64,000 bases of DNA from Haematobia irritans (Eukaryota > Arthropoda > Insecta > Diptera > Muscidae), in NCBI RefSeq assembly GCF_050003625.1, contig NC_134400.1, positions 57,106,066 to 57,170,065 on the forward strand, given 5' to 3'. The notes under the pieces were generated by a model that did no database searches, had not been told where the DNA came from, and saw nothing but the letters and a program-made list of their open reading frames with translations. The position numbers and the translations under genes are program-made. Positions 22,301 through 32,235 of this stretch are shown here, one piece after another; position 1 is the first letter of the stretch; each line of letters opens with the position of its first letter.

Positions 22301-24127
22301 ACAAGTAAGGAAAGTCTAAAGTCGGGCGGGGCCGACTATATTATACCCTGCACCACTTTGTAGATCTAAATTTTCGATACCATATCACATCCGTCAAATG
22401 TGTTTGGGGCTATATATAAAGGTTTGTCCCAAATACATACATTTAAATATCACTCGATCTGGACCGAATTAGATAGACTTCTACAAAATCTATAGACTCA
22501 AAATTTAAGTCGGCTAATGCACTAGGGTTGAATACAATGTTAGTAAAAAAATATGGGAAACATTTAAATCTGAAGCAATCTTAAGGAAACTTTGCAAAAG
22601 TTTATTTATGATTTATCGCTCGATATATATGTATTGGAAGTTTAGGAAAATTAGAGTCATTTTTACAACTTTTCGACTAAGCAGTGGCGATTTTACAAGG
22701 AAAATGTTGGTATTTTGGCCATTTTTGTCGAAATCAGGAAAACATATATATGGGAGCTATATCTAAATCTGAACCGATTTCAACCAAATTTGGCACGCAT
22801 AGCAACAATGCTAATTCTACTCTCTGTGCAAAATTTCAACTAAATCGGAGTTAAAAATTGGCCTCTGTGGTCATATGAGTGTAAATCGGGCGAAAGCTAT
22901 ATATGGGAGATATATCTAAATCTGAACCGATTTCAACCAAATTTGGCACGCATAGCTACAATCCTAATTCTACTCCCTGTGCACAATTTCAACTAAATCG
23001 GAGCAAAAAATTGGCCTCTGTGGTCGTATGAGTGTAAATCGGGCGAAAGCTATATATGGGAGATATATCCAAATCTGAACCGATTTCAACCAAATTTGGC
23101 ACGCATAGTTACAATGCTAATTCTACTCCCTATGCAAAATTTCAACTAAATCGGAGCAAAAAATTGGCTTCTGTGGGCAAATGAGTGTAAATCGGGCGAA
23201 AGCTATATATGGGAGATATATCCAAATCTGAACCGATTTCAACCAAATTTGGCACGTATAGCTACAATGCTAATTCTACTCCCTATGCAAAATTTCAACT
23301 AAATCGGAGCAAAAAATTGGCCTCTGTGGGCAAATGAGTGTAAATCGGGCGAAAGCTATATGTGGGAGCTATATCTAAATCTGAACCGATTTCAACCAAA
23401 TTTGGCACGTATAGCTACAATGCTAATTATACTCCTTGTGCAAAATTTCAGCTAAATCGGAGCAAAAAATTGGCCTCTGTGGTCATTTGAGTGTAAATCG
23501 AGCGAAAGCTATATATGGGAGCTATATCTAAATCTGAACCGATTTCAACCAAATTTGACACGCATAGTTACAATGCTAATTCTACTCCCTGTGAAAAATT
23601 TCAACTAAATCGGAGCAAAAACTTGGCCTCTGTGGGCAAATGAGTGTAAATCGGGCGACAGCTATATATGGGAGCTATATCTAAATCTGAACCGATTTCG
23701 CTGATATTTTGCAAGTTTTTCGAGACTCATAAAATATTCGGATGTACGGAATTTGAGGAAGATCGGTTGATATACACGCCAATTATGACCAGATCGGTGA
23801 AAAATATATATGGCAGCTATATCTAAATCTGAACCGATTTTTTCCAAAATCAATAGGGATCGTCTTTGAGCCGAAACAGGACCCTATACCAAATTTTAGG
23901 ACAATCGGACTAAAACTGCGAGCTGTACTTTGCACACAAAAATACATCAACAGACAGACAGACAGACGGACAGACAGACAGACGGACATCGCTAAATCGA
24001 CTCAGAATTTAATTCTAAGACGATCGGTATACTAAACGATGGGTCTCAGACTTTTCCTTCTTGGCGTTACATACAAATGCACAAACTTATTATACCCTGT
24101 ACCACAGTAGTGGTGAAGGGTATAAAA
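22301..24127 (+). mobile_element. DINE-1/Helentron-like element, family B, copy 3
   Basis: Complete from ACAAGTAAGG to GGGTATAAAA, with one 5' module, one 3' module, about six 153 bp repeats (22740-23660), a GACA/GACG tract (23952-23990) and the ACCACAGTAGTGGT hairpin. It lies inside the hAT-like element near its right end. Confidence 0.75.
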
Positions 24128-25412
24128 AGCCAAAAATAGCAAAAAGGGTCATGAAAAAAAGCCAGAAAAAAAGCTAAAAGCTAACTGCATTTTTTTCCCG
24201 CTAAACGTCTTCAAAAAAAAAGCCAAATCTAGCGGGAAAAAAGCTAAATTGGCAACGCTGAACATTGGTTAATAAATAAGAGTACTATGGCCAAATTTGG
24301 GAAAATCGAGTGATGCATATATATGGAAGCTATATCTAAATCTGAACCAATTTGCATAATATTTTGCGGGTTTGATTGATACCACAAAAGGTTACCTTGT
24401 GCAAGATTTGAGAAAGATCAGTTACGAAATGAGGCCTGTATGGTCAAACATAAGGTTATAAGGGCGAATTTTTCAAAATCGGGCGATACATATATGGGAG
24501 CTATATCTAAATTTGAACCGATTTCTATGAAATTTTGCACATATAGTTAGTACTATAGAGGACTGGATCTAGCCAACTTTTAGTAAGATCGGTTAATAAA
24601 TGTGGGTTCTATGGCCAAATTTGGGAAAATCGGGCTATACATATATATGGGAGCTATATCAAAATCTTAACCGATTTCAATGACTTTTTGCACATATAGT
24701 TAGTGCTATAGAAGACTACATTTAGCCAAATTTGGGTAACATCAGTCGATAAATAAGGGTTTTATGGCCAAATTTAGAAAAATAGGGCGGTACATATATA
24801 TGGGAGCTATAGCTAAATCTGAACCGATTTCGATGATTTTTTGCACATATAGTTAGTGTTATAGAAGATTATATTTAGCCAACTATGAGTAAGATCGGTT
24901 GATAAATAAAGGGTTTGTGGCCAAATTTGGGAAAATCGGGCGATACATATATATGAGAGCTATATATAAATCTGAACCGATTTGGATGAAATTTTGCAGA
25001 CTTGAAGGGCGATGGAAAAGATTACCTTTTGCCAAAATTTGGTGACGATTCGTTTGAAAAAACGCGCAACGTGACCCCATTTGTCGAAATCGGGCGATAC
25101 ATATATATGGGAGCTATATCTAAATTTGATCCGATTTCTTCCAAATTCAATATCGTTCGTCCTTGTGCCCAAAAAACTCCCTGTAGCAAATTTCATCAAA
25201 ATCGGTTAATAATTGCGACCGGAATCCTGTGAACAACAAATACATGGACAGACGGACGGACGGACGGACACCAAGCGCTAGATCGAATAAGGAGGTGATT
25301 CTGATTCGATCGGTATATATTTTATGGGGTATAAAATCAATATTTCTGGTAGGCACATATTTTGGCCGATCAAACTTATTATACCCTGACCACTATGTGG
25401 TTTAGGGTATAA

Positions 25413-25829
25413 AAAAATGTGTCCCCAAACAATTCGATCCGTATATATAGGGTAAGTGCAGCAAATGTGGTATACCCATTTCGAAAGCCAATTTTTTTAT
25501 TTTTCTTCGACGAGGCTAAGATTTTACCACATTCATTTTACTAGTGTTAGCCATCCACGCAACTATGAGCGAAAATTTATAAACCCATAATATCGGATAT
25601 ATTTGCGAATTTTTTAAAAAACTCATTAAGCACGGATTCATAAAATGTGCAGGTAATGTGGTACATCATAATGTAGATTTTTTTGTAAAAAAAAAGAAAT
25701 GCAATATGTGTATCGCAATTGCATACATTTTATGCTTATTTAGTACTCTTCAGTTATTTACATCCGAAAATTAATAAATTTAAAATATATCTTCACACAA
25801 AACGAAATGATTAAGAACCACCATTATTA
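25413..25829. other. unassigned AT-rich flank of LINE copy 1
   Basis: No repeat match, open frame or end structure recognised. It is unlike the family A sequence on the other side of the LINE. Confidence 0.5.
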
Positions 25830-25878
25830 TTCAACCGTGGAACTGAACGGACGTGTTTTCTAATAGCGGAGTATTTCA

Positions 25879-25900
25879 TCGTAATAAGTACTTATTACGA
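25879..25900 (+). other. LINE 5' UTR stem, copy 1
   Basis: TCGTAATA and TATTACGA pair around AGTACT, 50 bases from the 5' end and 32 bases before the ORF1 ATG. Copy 3 (62966) is identical; copy 2 (60666) has TCGTAGTA/TACTACGA, a paired change that keeps the stem. Confidence 0.6.
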
Positions 25901-25931
25901 ATTTCACGTGTGGTGGAAATAATAAACCACC

Positions 25932-27155
25932 ATGCAGCGAAATTCAAAGTCATCCACTGGGTTGCTAACTTCAGGGCCCAGTGGACGGGTAACGACTGAA
26001 GTTATAAATTTGGGCAGCGACCAAGAGTCAGGCCCAATTAATCGACCTGTAGACGGGTCGACTGGCGGTGACACTTTGGCAAGTCGAACCTTTTCTAAGG
26101 TGACGACATCAAAAGGAGGCAATCCCTCTCGAAAGAGATTCAAGGAACGAAGAAATGTTTTGTTTATCCTAAAGAAATTAGGATCAGTCGACCCAAGCAC
26201 GTTGTCGGCTAAGCAAAGCGATTCCTTAAAATGGGCTCAAGGAATTCTTGAAGCTGGAAAAAGGGAACGATCACCGGATGAGCTACCATCCTCTAAACGG
26301 GATCAAAGATCGTTCGCCTCAGTTGCAAAAGACAGCCTTGTGATGGCTATTATTAATAAAGGAGCATTGGACGGTATGATTCCAAGGCAAAAATGGGGGG
26401 AAATTGAGAACGCGATGTCTGGTGTCTACTCAGAGGTGCGAAAAAAGTTTCCCGGACCAAGTCCTCGACGGCAAGATGCTGGATGGTATCAAGGACGATA
26501 TAAGTTAATAGCTTTTGCGGACCAGAGGTCTATGGATTGCTTTAAAGCTGCATTGATGCTAATTGGTGAAGTTTGGGAAGGAGCCGCTTTGGAGTTAGTC
26601 GATAAAAAAGACATACCGGCTAAACCTAGAGCACATGCATGGATACCGGCAAACCCTCCTGATCCTGAGTCAATACTAGAGAGACTAAAAGAATGTAACC
26701 CAGATCTTCCAACCGCCGATTGGAAGGTTGGTCGTTTGGATGAGGTGGATGGACCAAGACGACATGCGGTGTTTATATTAAACATAGAGTCGCTGCCACA
26801 TCTAGCCCAGACCCAAGGACGCGTAAGTTATGGCTTTCATGATATCCATATGAAGGTATACAAAAGCGATCAGCCAAAGGATACCGAAACGGATATGCCT
26901 CCGGTAGAGTCAGCAGTGAAAAAATCTCCTAGCGAAGCCGAAGGAGACATAAAACCTACAGACTATGGCGAAAATCATATGCGGGAAGTTTCTACAGGCT
27001 CAAGCCTCACCAAAGCTGAACCTCGGATTGTTGCGAGAGTCACCGAGATCTGTGAAGAGGAAGCCCTTGATGACTCAATTGAAGCGGCTGATGTGACGGT
27101 GGTTGAAAATTTGGATGGTTCTACGGTTCCTCCAGATAAATCTTCACCATTGTAA
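25932..27155 (+). CDS. LINE ORF1 protein (407 aa), DUF4780-like region
   Basis: ORF1 of the LINE, presumably an RNA-binding protein that packages the element transcript. The N-terminal ~120 residues are Ser/Arg/Lys-rich and polar. The middle (about 140-320) has WYQGRYKLIAFADQRS, HAWIPANPPDPESIL and ADWKVGRLDEVDGPRRHAVF, which resembles the DUF4780 region seen in insect retroelement ORF1 proteins (my assignment from memory of the family). No CCHC zinc knuckle is visible, unlike many R1/jockey ORF1 proteins. The acidic C-terminus is variable. The stop overlaps ORF2 by 41 bp. Copy 2 has a 409-residue version. Confidence 0.85.
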   Translation: MQRNSKSSTGLLTSGPSGRVTTEVINLGSDQESGPINRPVDGSTGGDTLASRTFSKVTTSKGGNPSRKRFKERRNVLFILKKLGSVDPSTLSAKQSDSLKWAQGILEAGKRERSPDELPSSKRDQRSFASVAKDSLVMAIINKGALDGMIPRQKWGEIENAMSGVYSEVRKKFPGPSPRRQDAGWYQGRYKLIAFADQRSMDCFKAALMLIGEVWEGAALELVDKKDIPAKPRAHAWIPANPPDPESILERLKECNPDLPTADWKVGRLDEVDGPRRHAVFILNIESLPHLAQTQGRVSYGFHDIHMKVYKSDQPKDTETDMPPVESAVKKSPSEAEGDIKPTDYGENHMREVSTGSSLTKAEPRIVARVTEICEEEALDDSIEAADVTVVENLDGSTVPPDKSSPL

Positions 27156-30100
27156 GGCCGCTTGTGCTGCCTTAAAAGTTCTCCTGATGAAAGGAGACAT
27201 TGATATAGTTCTTATTCAAGAACCATACATATATAAGAACAAGATCTGTGAATTAAGCACTCCGGGTTTCAAACTTTTGCATAATACCGGTAACGATATA
27301 AATCGAGCATGTATAATTGCTAAAAACGAACTAAACTTGTTTCTGCTTCCTTCATTGAGCAATGCAGACACTGTCGTAGCCAGTCTAGAGATATCCACAT
27401 GCAAATATTGGGTATCTTCGGTCTACATGGGACATGATAGGGAGATGCCACCCTGTGCCGTTAAGACCTTAGTTGAGGAGTCACTAAAAACAAAGACAAA
27501 ACTCATTATGGGATGCGATGCAAATGCACATCATAGTATTTGGGGAAGTAGTGATACTAATGCAAGGGGAGAGTCGCTAATAGAGTTTATTTTGCGTACT
27601 AACCTGGTAGTTTGCAATAAGGGAGATGCACCAACCTTCGTCACCAGGAACAGACAAGAGGTTTTGGACGTAACGTGGACCTCTCCGGAACTGAATGATA
27701 AGATATCTGAGTGGCAAGTTTTGAGGGAACATAGCTTCTCAGATCATCGCTACATCAGTTTCAGATTGGCTCTTCGTACTTCAAAGACCATATTTCCGCC
27801 AAATGTTAGGAAAGCTGATTGGAATAGGTATAGGGAATCGTTCAATTCGATGATACCGGAAATGCCGGAGACAAATATGAGCACTGTGCAAGATATCGAA
27901 CACGCAGTGGAGCGGATTACTAAGGCCTTCAACATTTCACTGAAAGCTGCTTGCCCTAGAGGAAAGCCAAGGGGAAAAAATCGGCCGCCATGGTGGACTA
28001 CGGAGTTAAGTAATATGAGGAAATCCTGCAGGAAGCTCTTTAACAAAGCAAAGTCCACAAGAGCTCCGGAGGATTGGGACACTTACAAGATGAATCTGAG
28101 AGAATATAAACGAGAACTGAGAAGGTCTCAACAAAACTCTTGGGATGATTACTGTAGCAGTATTGAGAATACGTCAGAGGCTTCCAGACTACGGAAGGTA
28201 CTAGCATCCACTAACACCGCTCCAGGTTTCATTAAAACATCGGAGGGAAATTGGACAACGTCCAGTGAGGAGACGTTGGAGGTACTTTTGGACACACACT
28301 TCCCTGGAAATCAGACGGTTGAACCATGTTCCGGCGGTGTAACAGAGGCTCAGCGATCATTTCCTATCGAGGAAATTGTGTCGGAATCTAGAATAAAATG
28401 GGCTTTAAATAGCTTTGGACCATTCAAATCCCCCGGACCTGATGGAATTACTCCGGCGGAGTTACAGGCAGTGGCTGAAAGAGTTATCCCCTGGTTGACG
28501 GTGATATATAAACGATGTGTAAACTTAGCATATATTCCAGAAAAGTGGAGGGAAACAAAAGTCGTCTTCATACCTAAAGCAGGAAAAGCCTCTCACTCGA
28601 GTGCGAAGGATTTCCGACCAATCAGCTTATCCTCATTCCTACTTAAGACCCTGGAGAGGATGATAGACATGTATCTTAGAACTAGCGTGGATTCAAGTTT
28701 GCTCTCGAAACGACAGCATGCATACTCGAAGGGCAGGTCTACTGAGACCGCATTACATAAACTAGTCAGCTTTTTTGAAAGCTCACTATCTGTCAAAGAA
28801 TACACAATCGTGGCGTTTCTAAACATCGAAGGGGCGTTCAATAACGTCCATCCGAGCTCGATATTAAATGGACTGACAACTCTGAATGTTGATCCAGGTA
28901 TACTTAGGCTGTTAGACGAACTTCTAATAAAGAGACGTATTTCAGCCACACTAGGGCAAGCAAACATACAAAGGTATGTGAACAGAGGCACTCCCCAAGG
29001 AGGAGTTCTATCACCTCTTCTTTGGAATGTTGCTATAAACAACCTTCTGGTTTCCCTAGAAAAAGAAAGGATAAAAGTGGTGGCATACGCAGATGATGTG
29101 GCGCTAGCAGTCGGGGGAAAATTCCCATCCACAATCAGAGATATTATACAGAGAGCTCTCCGGATGACTGAGAAATGGGCGAAAGATAATGGTCTTGGTG
29201 TAAATCCAGCAAAGACAGAACTAGTCATGTACTGCAAAGATCGTAAAACTCCCACGGTTAGGCCCATTTCCTTAGGGGGTACTGAAATTCCCTTTGGTGA
29301 GTGTGCAAAATACCTTGGCGTTATTTTGGACAGGAAGCTGAATTTTAGGCTTAATATTGAAGAGAGGGCGAGAAAAGCCACGGTAGCTTTGTACTCGTGC
29401 AAAAAGGCAATAGGGAAAAAGTGGGGACTAAAACCAAAAATTGTGCATTGGCTATACACTGCAGTAGTTAGACCTATAATGCTATATGGTGTTGTAGTCT
29501 GGTGGCCGGCACTTCAGAAACCGACTTGTTTAGATAAAGTTCAGCGTATGGCGAGCTTATGTATCTCAGGCGCATTTAGTAAGACAGGAACAGACTCCCT
29601 TAATGTCATGCTACATCTATTGCCTTTAGACATTTTGGCCAAACAGTCAGCTGCAACAACGGCTGTACGGTTGCGCGAGCTATCGCTGTGGTCGGAAAAA
29701 ATGTACGGTCATAGTTCGGTCCTCAAAATAATGCCAGATGTGCCTAACGTAGTGGATTATACCCTGGCAAAACCACTTTTCGACAAAAAGTTTGAAACTC
29801 TAATTCCCAACAGTGAGGCGTGGTGTACACAGACCCCGGGGAATAAAAGATATATAGATTTTTATACTGATGGCTCCAAATTGAATGGACAAGTGGGGTT
29901 CGGAGTATATTCTAAAGATCTGGAAATTCGAATAGCGAAAAGATTACCTAATCACTGTAGTGTTTTTCAGGCTGAAATATTAGCAATAAGAGAGGTGGCG
30001 AATTGGCTGAGAAGTAATGTTCCAACAAATATTGGCATTAATATATACTCAGACAGTCAACCTGCAATAAAATCCTTGGACTCTGTGTTCCTCAACTCGA

Positions 30101-30705
30101 AAACGGCCATCGACTGCCGCAAATCTCTCAATGAGATGGCTGAGCAGTACAATATTCACCTAATATGGGTGCCTGGCCATAGTAACATACCGGGGAACTG
30201 CGAAGCGGATGAGTTGGCAAGGCTAGGGACTACCTTACATATTCCAGGGGAACTGGAATTTGTTGGTATGCCCCTAGCTACCTGCAAGCTCATGCTGCGT
30301 GAGAAGGCTGTTAGGATGGCAAATGTTCGATGGGAGAATTGCAAGGGTTGTAACGACACCAAGCAAATATGGCCCCATTTCAACTTAAACCGCACACTAG
30401 ATATGCTAATGTTCTCGAGACGTCAGATATCACTCCTGATATCTGCTATAACGGGTCGCTGCCTGATAGGCGATTTTGCAAAAACTATTGGCGCGAAGTA
30501 TAATGACTATTGTATGAGCTGTCATGATGCGGAGGAAAAAGAATCAATTAAACACCTCTTGTGTGAGTGTCCTGCATTTTGTGTAAAGCGCAAGCAACTT
30601 TTAGGAGCATATAGCTTCAGATTAGTGGCGGATCTGGAAAACGTTAACTTAAGCAGTCTGCTAATGTTTTTGGAACAATCTGGTTGGTTCAACAAAGAAA
30701 AATAA
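27115..30705 (+). CDS. LINE ORF2: AP-endonuclease / reverse transcriptase / RNase H (1196 aa), RT motif A altered
   Basis: The frame is open upstream, but ATG at 27115 (MVLRFLQINLHHCK) is the natural start, overlapping the ORF1 end. Endonuclease motifs: LIQEPY, IMGCDANAHHSIWGS, SDHRYISF. Reverse transcriptase: FGPFKSPGPDGI, DFRPISLSSFLLKTLE, RGTPQGGVLSPLLWN and AYADD (Asp660, Asp661). In motif A this copy reads FLNIEGAF: residue 570 is Asn (AAC at 28822-28824) where copy 2 has Asp. RNase H: FYTDGSK (Asp919), AEILAIREV, IYSDSQPA, WVPGHSNIPGNCEADELAR. A C-terminal CMSC...HLLCEC cluster could bind zinc. The frame is complete but the polymerase should be inactive, because that Asp binds catalytic metal. 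Confidence 0.93.
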   Translation: MVLRFLQINLHHCKAACAALKVLLMKGDIDIVLIQEPYIYKNKICELSTPGFKLLHNTGNDINRACIIAKNELNLFLLPSLSNADTVVASLEISTCKYWVSSVYMGHDREMPPCAVKTLVEESLKTKTKLIMGCDANAHHSIWGSSDTNARGESLIEFILRTNLVVCNKGDAPTFVTRNRQEVLDVTWTSPELNDKISEWQVLREHSFSDHRYISFRLALRTSKTIFPPNVRKADWNRYRESFNSMIPEMPETNMSTVQDIEHAVERITKAFNISLKAACPRGKPRGKNRPPWWTTELSNMRKSCRKLFNKAKSTRAPEDWDTYKMNLREYKRELRRSQQNSWDDYCSSIENTSEASRLRKVLASTNTAPGFIKTSEGNWTTSSEETLEVLLDTHFPGNQTVEPCSGGVTEAQRSFPIEEIVSESRIKWALNSFGPFKSPGPDGITPAELQAVAERVIPWLTVIYKRCVNLAYIPEKWRETKVVFIPKAGKASHSSAKDFRPISLSSFLLKTLERMIDMYLRTSVDSSLLSKRQHAYSKGRSTETALHKLVSFFESSLSVKEYTIVAFLNIEGAFNNVHPSSILNGLTTLNVDPGILRLLDELLIKRRISATLGQANIQRYVNRGTPQGGVLSPLLWNVAINNLLVSLEKERIKVVAYADDVALAVGGKFPSTIRDIIQRALRMTEKWAKDNGLGVNPAKTELVMYCKDRKTPTVRPISLGGTEIPFGECAKYLGVILDRKLNFRLNIEERARKATVALYSCKKAIGKKWGLKPKIVHWLYTAVVRPIMLYGVVVWWPALQKPTCLDKVQRMASLCISGAFSKTGTDSLNVMLHLLPLDILAKQSAATTAVRLRELSLWSEKMYGHSSVLKIMPDVPNVVDYTLAKPLFDKKFETLIPNSEAWCTQTPGNKRYIDFYTDGSKLNGQVGFGVYSKDLEIRIAKRLPNHCSVFQAEILAIREVANWLRSNVPTNIGINIYSDSQPAIKSLDSVFLNSKTAIDCRKSLNEMAEQYNIHLIWVPGHSNIPGNCEADELARLGTTLHIPGELEFVGMPLATCKLMLREKAVRMANVRWENCKGCNDTKQIWPHFNLNRTLDMLMFSRRQISLLISAITGRCLIGDFAKTIGAKYNDYCMSCHDAEEKESIKHLLCECPAFCVKRKQLLGAYSFRLVADLENVNLSSLLMFLEQSGWFNKEK

Positions 30706-30846
30706 TCAAGAAGGTTCAGCGGTTAAAACTAGAAGTGCCCATATGTAATAGGTACTTTTAGTTAATGTGGTATCACAATGGACTGAATAGTCTAAGTGAG
30801 CCTGAATCTTAATCGGGCTGCCACTTTAACCTAACCTAACCTAACC
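30706..30846 (+). other. LINE 3' UTR with SINE-shared end and CCTAA-type tail
   Basis: From about 30764 (AATGTGGTATCACAATGGAC) to the tail this is the same sequence as the SINE 3' ends at 275-349, 12331-12396 and 34818-34892, apart from a short ATCTTA insertion and a few changes. It is probably the site the reverse transcriptase recognises. Confidence 0.85.
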
Positions 30847-31025
30847 TTCGTTCGGAAGTTAGCGTGATTTCAACAGACGGACGGGCGGACATGCTTAGAT
30901 CGACTCAGAATTTCACCACGACCCAGAATATATATACTTTATGGGGTCTTAGAGCAATATTTCGATGTGTTACAAACGGAATGACAAAGTTAATATACCC
31001 CCATCCTATGATGGAGGGTATAATA
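30847..31025 (+). mobile_element. family A 3' end fragment
   Basis: Starts inside the family at TTCGTTCGGAAGTTAGC, right after the LINE tail, and ends at the normal hairpin and GGGTATA. The 5' part of this family A copy is not found on the other side of the LINE. Confidence 0.75.
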
Positions 31026-31213
31026 ATATTTGATTTGAACTCAGTCCATTTCGTTTATATCAAGCATTTTTCTTTTCTGACTTTAAGTCTTTTATAAAAC
31101 ACACTTTACAATTTCGTAGTAAAAATTTAATATAATAGTATGTAATGCTGAACATCTTTTCGGGAACTTCCGAACGAATCTGGAATATATGTTAAAAAAT
31201 ATATTAAAAAAAA

Positions 31214-31292
31214 AATGGTGTTGGTCGAAGCAGGGATCGAACCCAGGACCCCTGTCACGCAAGGAGGACCACCAACCACTGCTCCACGCTGC
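31214..31292 (-). repeat. tRNA-like block 1 in element E copy 2
   Basis: Minus strand: TGGAGCAGTGGTTGG (A-box-like), GGTTCGATCCC (B box) and GCTTCGACCA, as at 10285-10360. Confidence 0.55.
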
Positions 31293-31422
31293 CAACAAAT
31301 GTATGTTTAACAATATTATGTTGTTAAACAATGTTATGTTTGCATCGGCTCGTGGGCGCCGCAAGCTATGCTATATAAATATAACTTATAACGATAATTA
31401 TCTCTTGATGACCATAACAGCT

Positions 31423-31494
31423 ACGTAGCCCAGTGGTTAGTGTGCTGGCTTACAAACTGTGTGGTCCGCTGTTCGAATCCCCGTCCGGCAAAAG
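31423..31494 (+). repeat. tRNA-like block 2 in element E copy 2
   Basis: Plus strand: TAGCCCAGTGGTTAG, then TGTTCGAATCCCCG and TCCGGCAAAAGG, as at 10084-10163 in reverse. The best preserved copy of this block in the window. Confidence 0.6.
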
Positions 31495-31966
31495 GTAAAA
31501 TTGAAAAAAAATTATAAAATTTAATAATTTCTTCTACAATGTTTGTATTACAGAAAAAGGTGCTAAGAACTAAAAAAACTCATGGAAATGAAAAAATGTG
31601 AGGCAATATACAATTAGGCAGAAAAAAAATTTTGAGCACAATATTCTTTGGGAGAAAATTCTTCTTAGCATATAATATTTTTGGGTCCAAAATGCCTCCA
31701 AACATATTATATGTTCACATAATAACATATAGTTTTTTGGAAGACAACATTATTGAATTTGGATGGAAAAATACAAAATGTTTGGAACGTAGACTACCCA
31801 AACATATTTTATTGTTTAGACCAATATGCTTTCAAACATATTATATATTGGAAGAAATCAAACATATAAATGTTTGGGCAATACCCAAAAATTTATATGC
31901 TTGAAGCAAAATATGTTTGGGAGTATATGTTACAGAAGCGATTTTTTTTGAGGGTGTAGCGATTGG

Positions 31967-32235
31967 CTTCTCCGAATGAGTATATTTGCACATTTCTCCC
32001 ATGTGGGCAAATTGGAGTAGTCAAGCTCTTCATTCCACTTCGCTTTTGTGTCAATATCCACTAGAGGTCTGCATCGAATAACTTTTCACTACATGTATGC
32101 AATTCGCTGTCGAATATAGTACATACACTGTCTTTCTCTCAGAACGCAAGTAGTGAAGTGAAGAGAACACTTGCTTGTCAAATACCACCAAGTACTTATC
32201 CGAAACAATATGTGTTCCGAAAAAAAGGAACAATA
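31967..32235. other. unassigned stretch
   Basis: About 270 bp with no match to the repeats of the window and no convincing open frame. Confidence 0.45.

Larger units (their letters stand above)
20136..24260. mobile_element. non-autonomous hAT-like element with 8 bp target duplication
   Basis: Terminal inverted repeats CAGCGTTGCCA and TGGCAACGCTG, flanked by AACATTGG at 20128-20135 and 24261-24268. The sister family C unit has the uninterrupted site at 18882-18889. An 8 bp duplication and CA-G ends are typical of hAT. The interior is AT-rich with subterminal AGCTAAAAAA repeats and no transposase; it holds a mariner-like copy and a family B element. Confidence 0.88.
19999..25412 (+). mobile_element. 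family C, tandem unit 2, split by a hAT-like element
   Basis: Restarts at the internal point AGAGAAAATCGTTAAATTA (as at 18751) and continues to the GGGTATAAAA end at 25412. The stretch 20136-24260 is an insertion. After its removal this unit matches unit 1 closely, including the 153 bp repeats and the GACG tract (25249-25270). Confidence 0.75.
25830..30846 (+). mobile_element. LOA-type non-LTR retrotransposon (LINE), copy 1, full length
   Basis: Starts at TTCAACCGTGGAACTG, a start shared with copies 2 and 3, and ends in AACCTAACCTAACC. It has a ~100 bp 5' UTR, two overlapping ORFs and a ~140 bp 3' UTR. The order endonuclease, reverse transcriptase, RNase H, and the opening QINLHHCKAA, fit the LOA/R1-related group of insect LINEs; RNase H favours LOA. 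The two flanks do not match each other: 5' is unassigned DNA, 3' is family A sequence, and I see no target duplication. Confidence 0.9.
31030..31966 (-). mobile_element. element E copy 2, with two opposed tRNA-like blocks
   Basis: The left part (31035-31190) is the reverse complement of 10405-10560. Then come the two tRNA-like blocks and a tail with AT-rich palindromes shared with element F, ending GAGGGTGTAG. It appears to join element E and element F sequence, so E and F may be one composite family. Confidence 0.5.

Noticed and set aside
28593..29459. 288-codon frame opposite ORF2 (and similar frames opposite LINE copies 2 and 3)
   Set aside because: It is the antisense shadow of the reverse transcriptase, recurring wherever the LINE occurs, without its own start context or domain.
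30825..30846. telomere array
   Set aside because: Only two to four CCTAA units, always at the end of a LINE or SINE.
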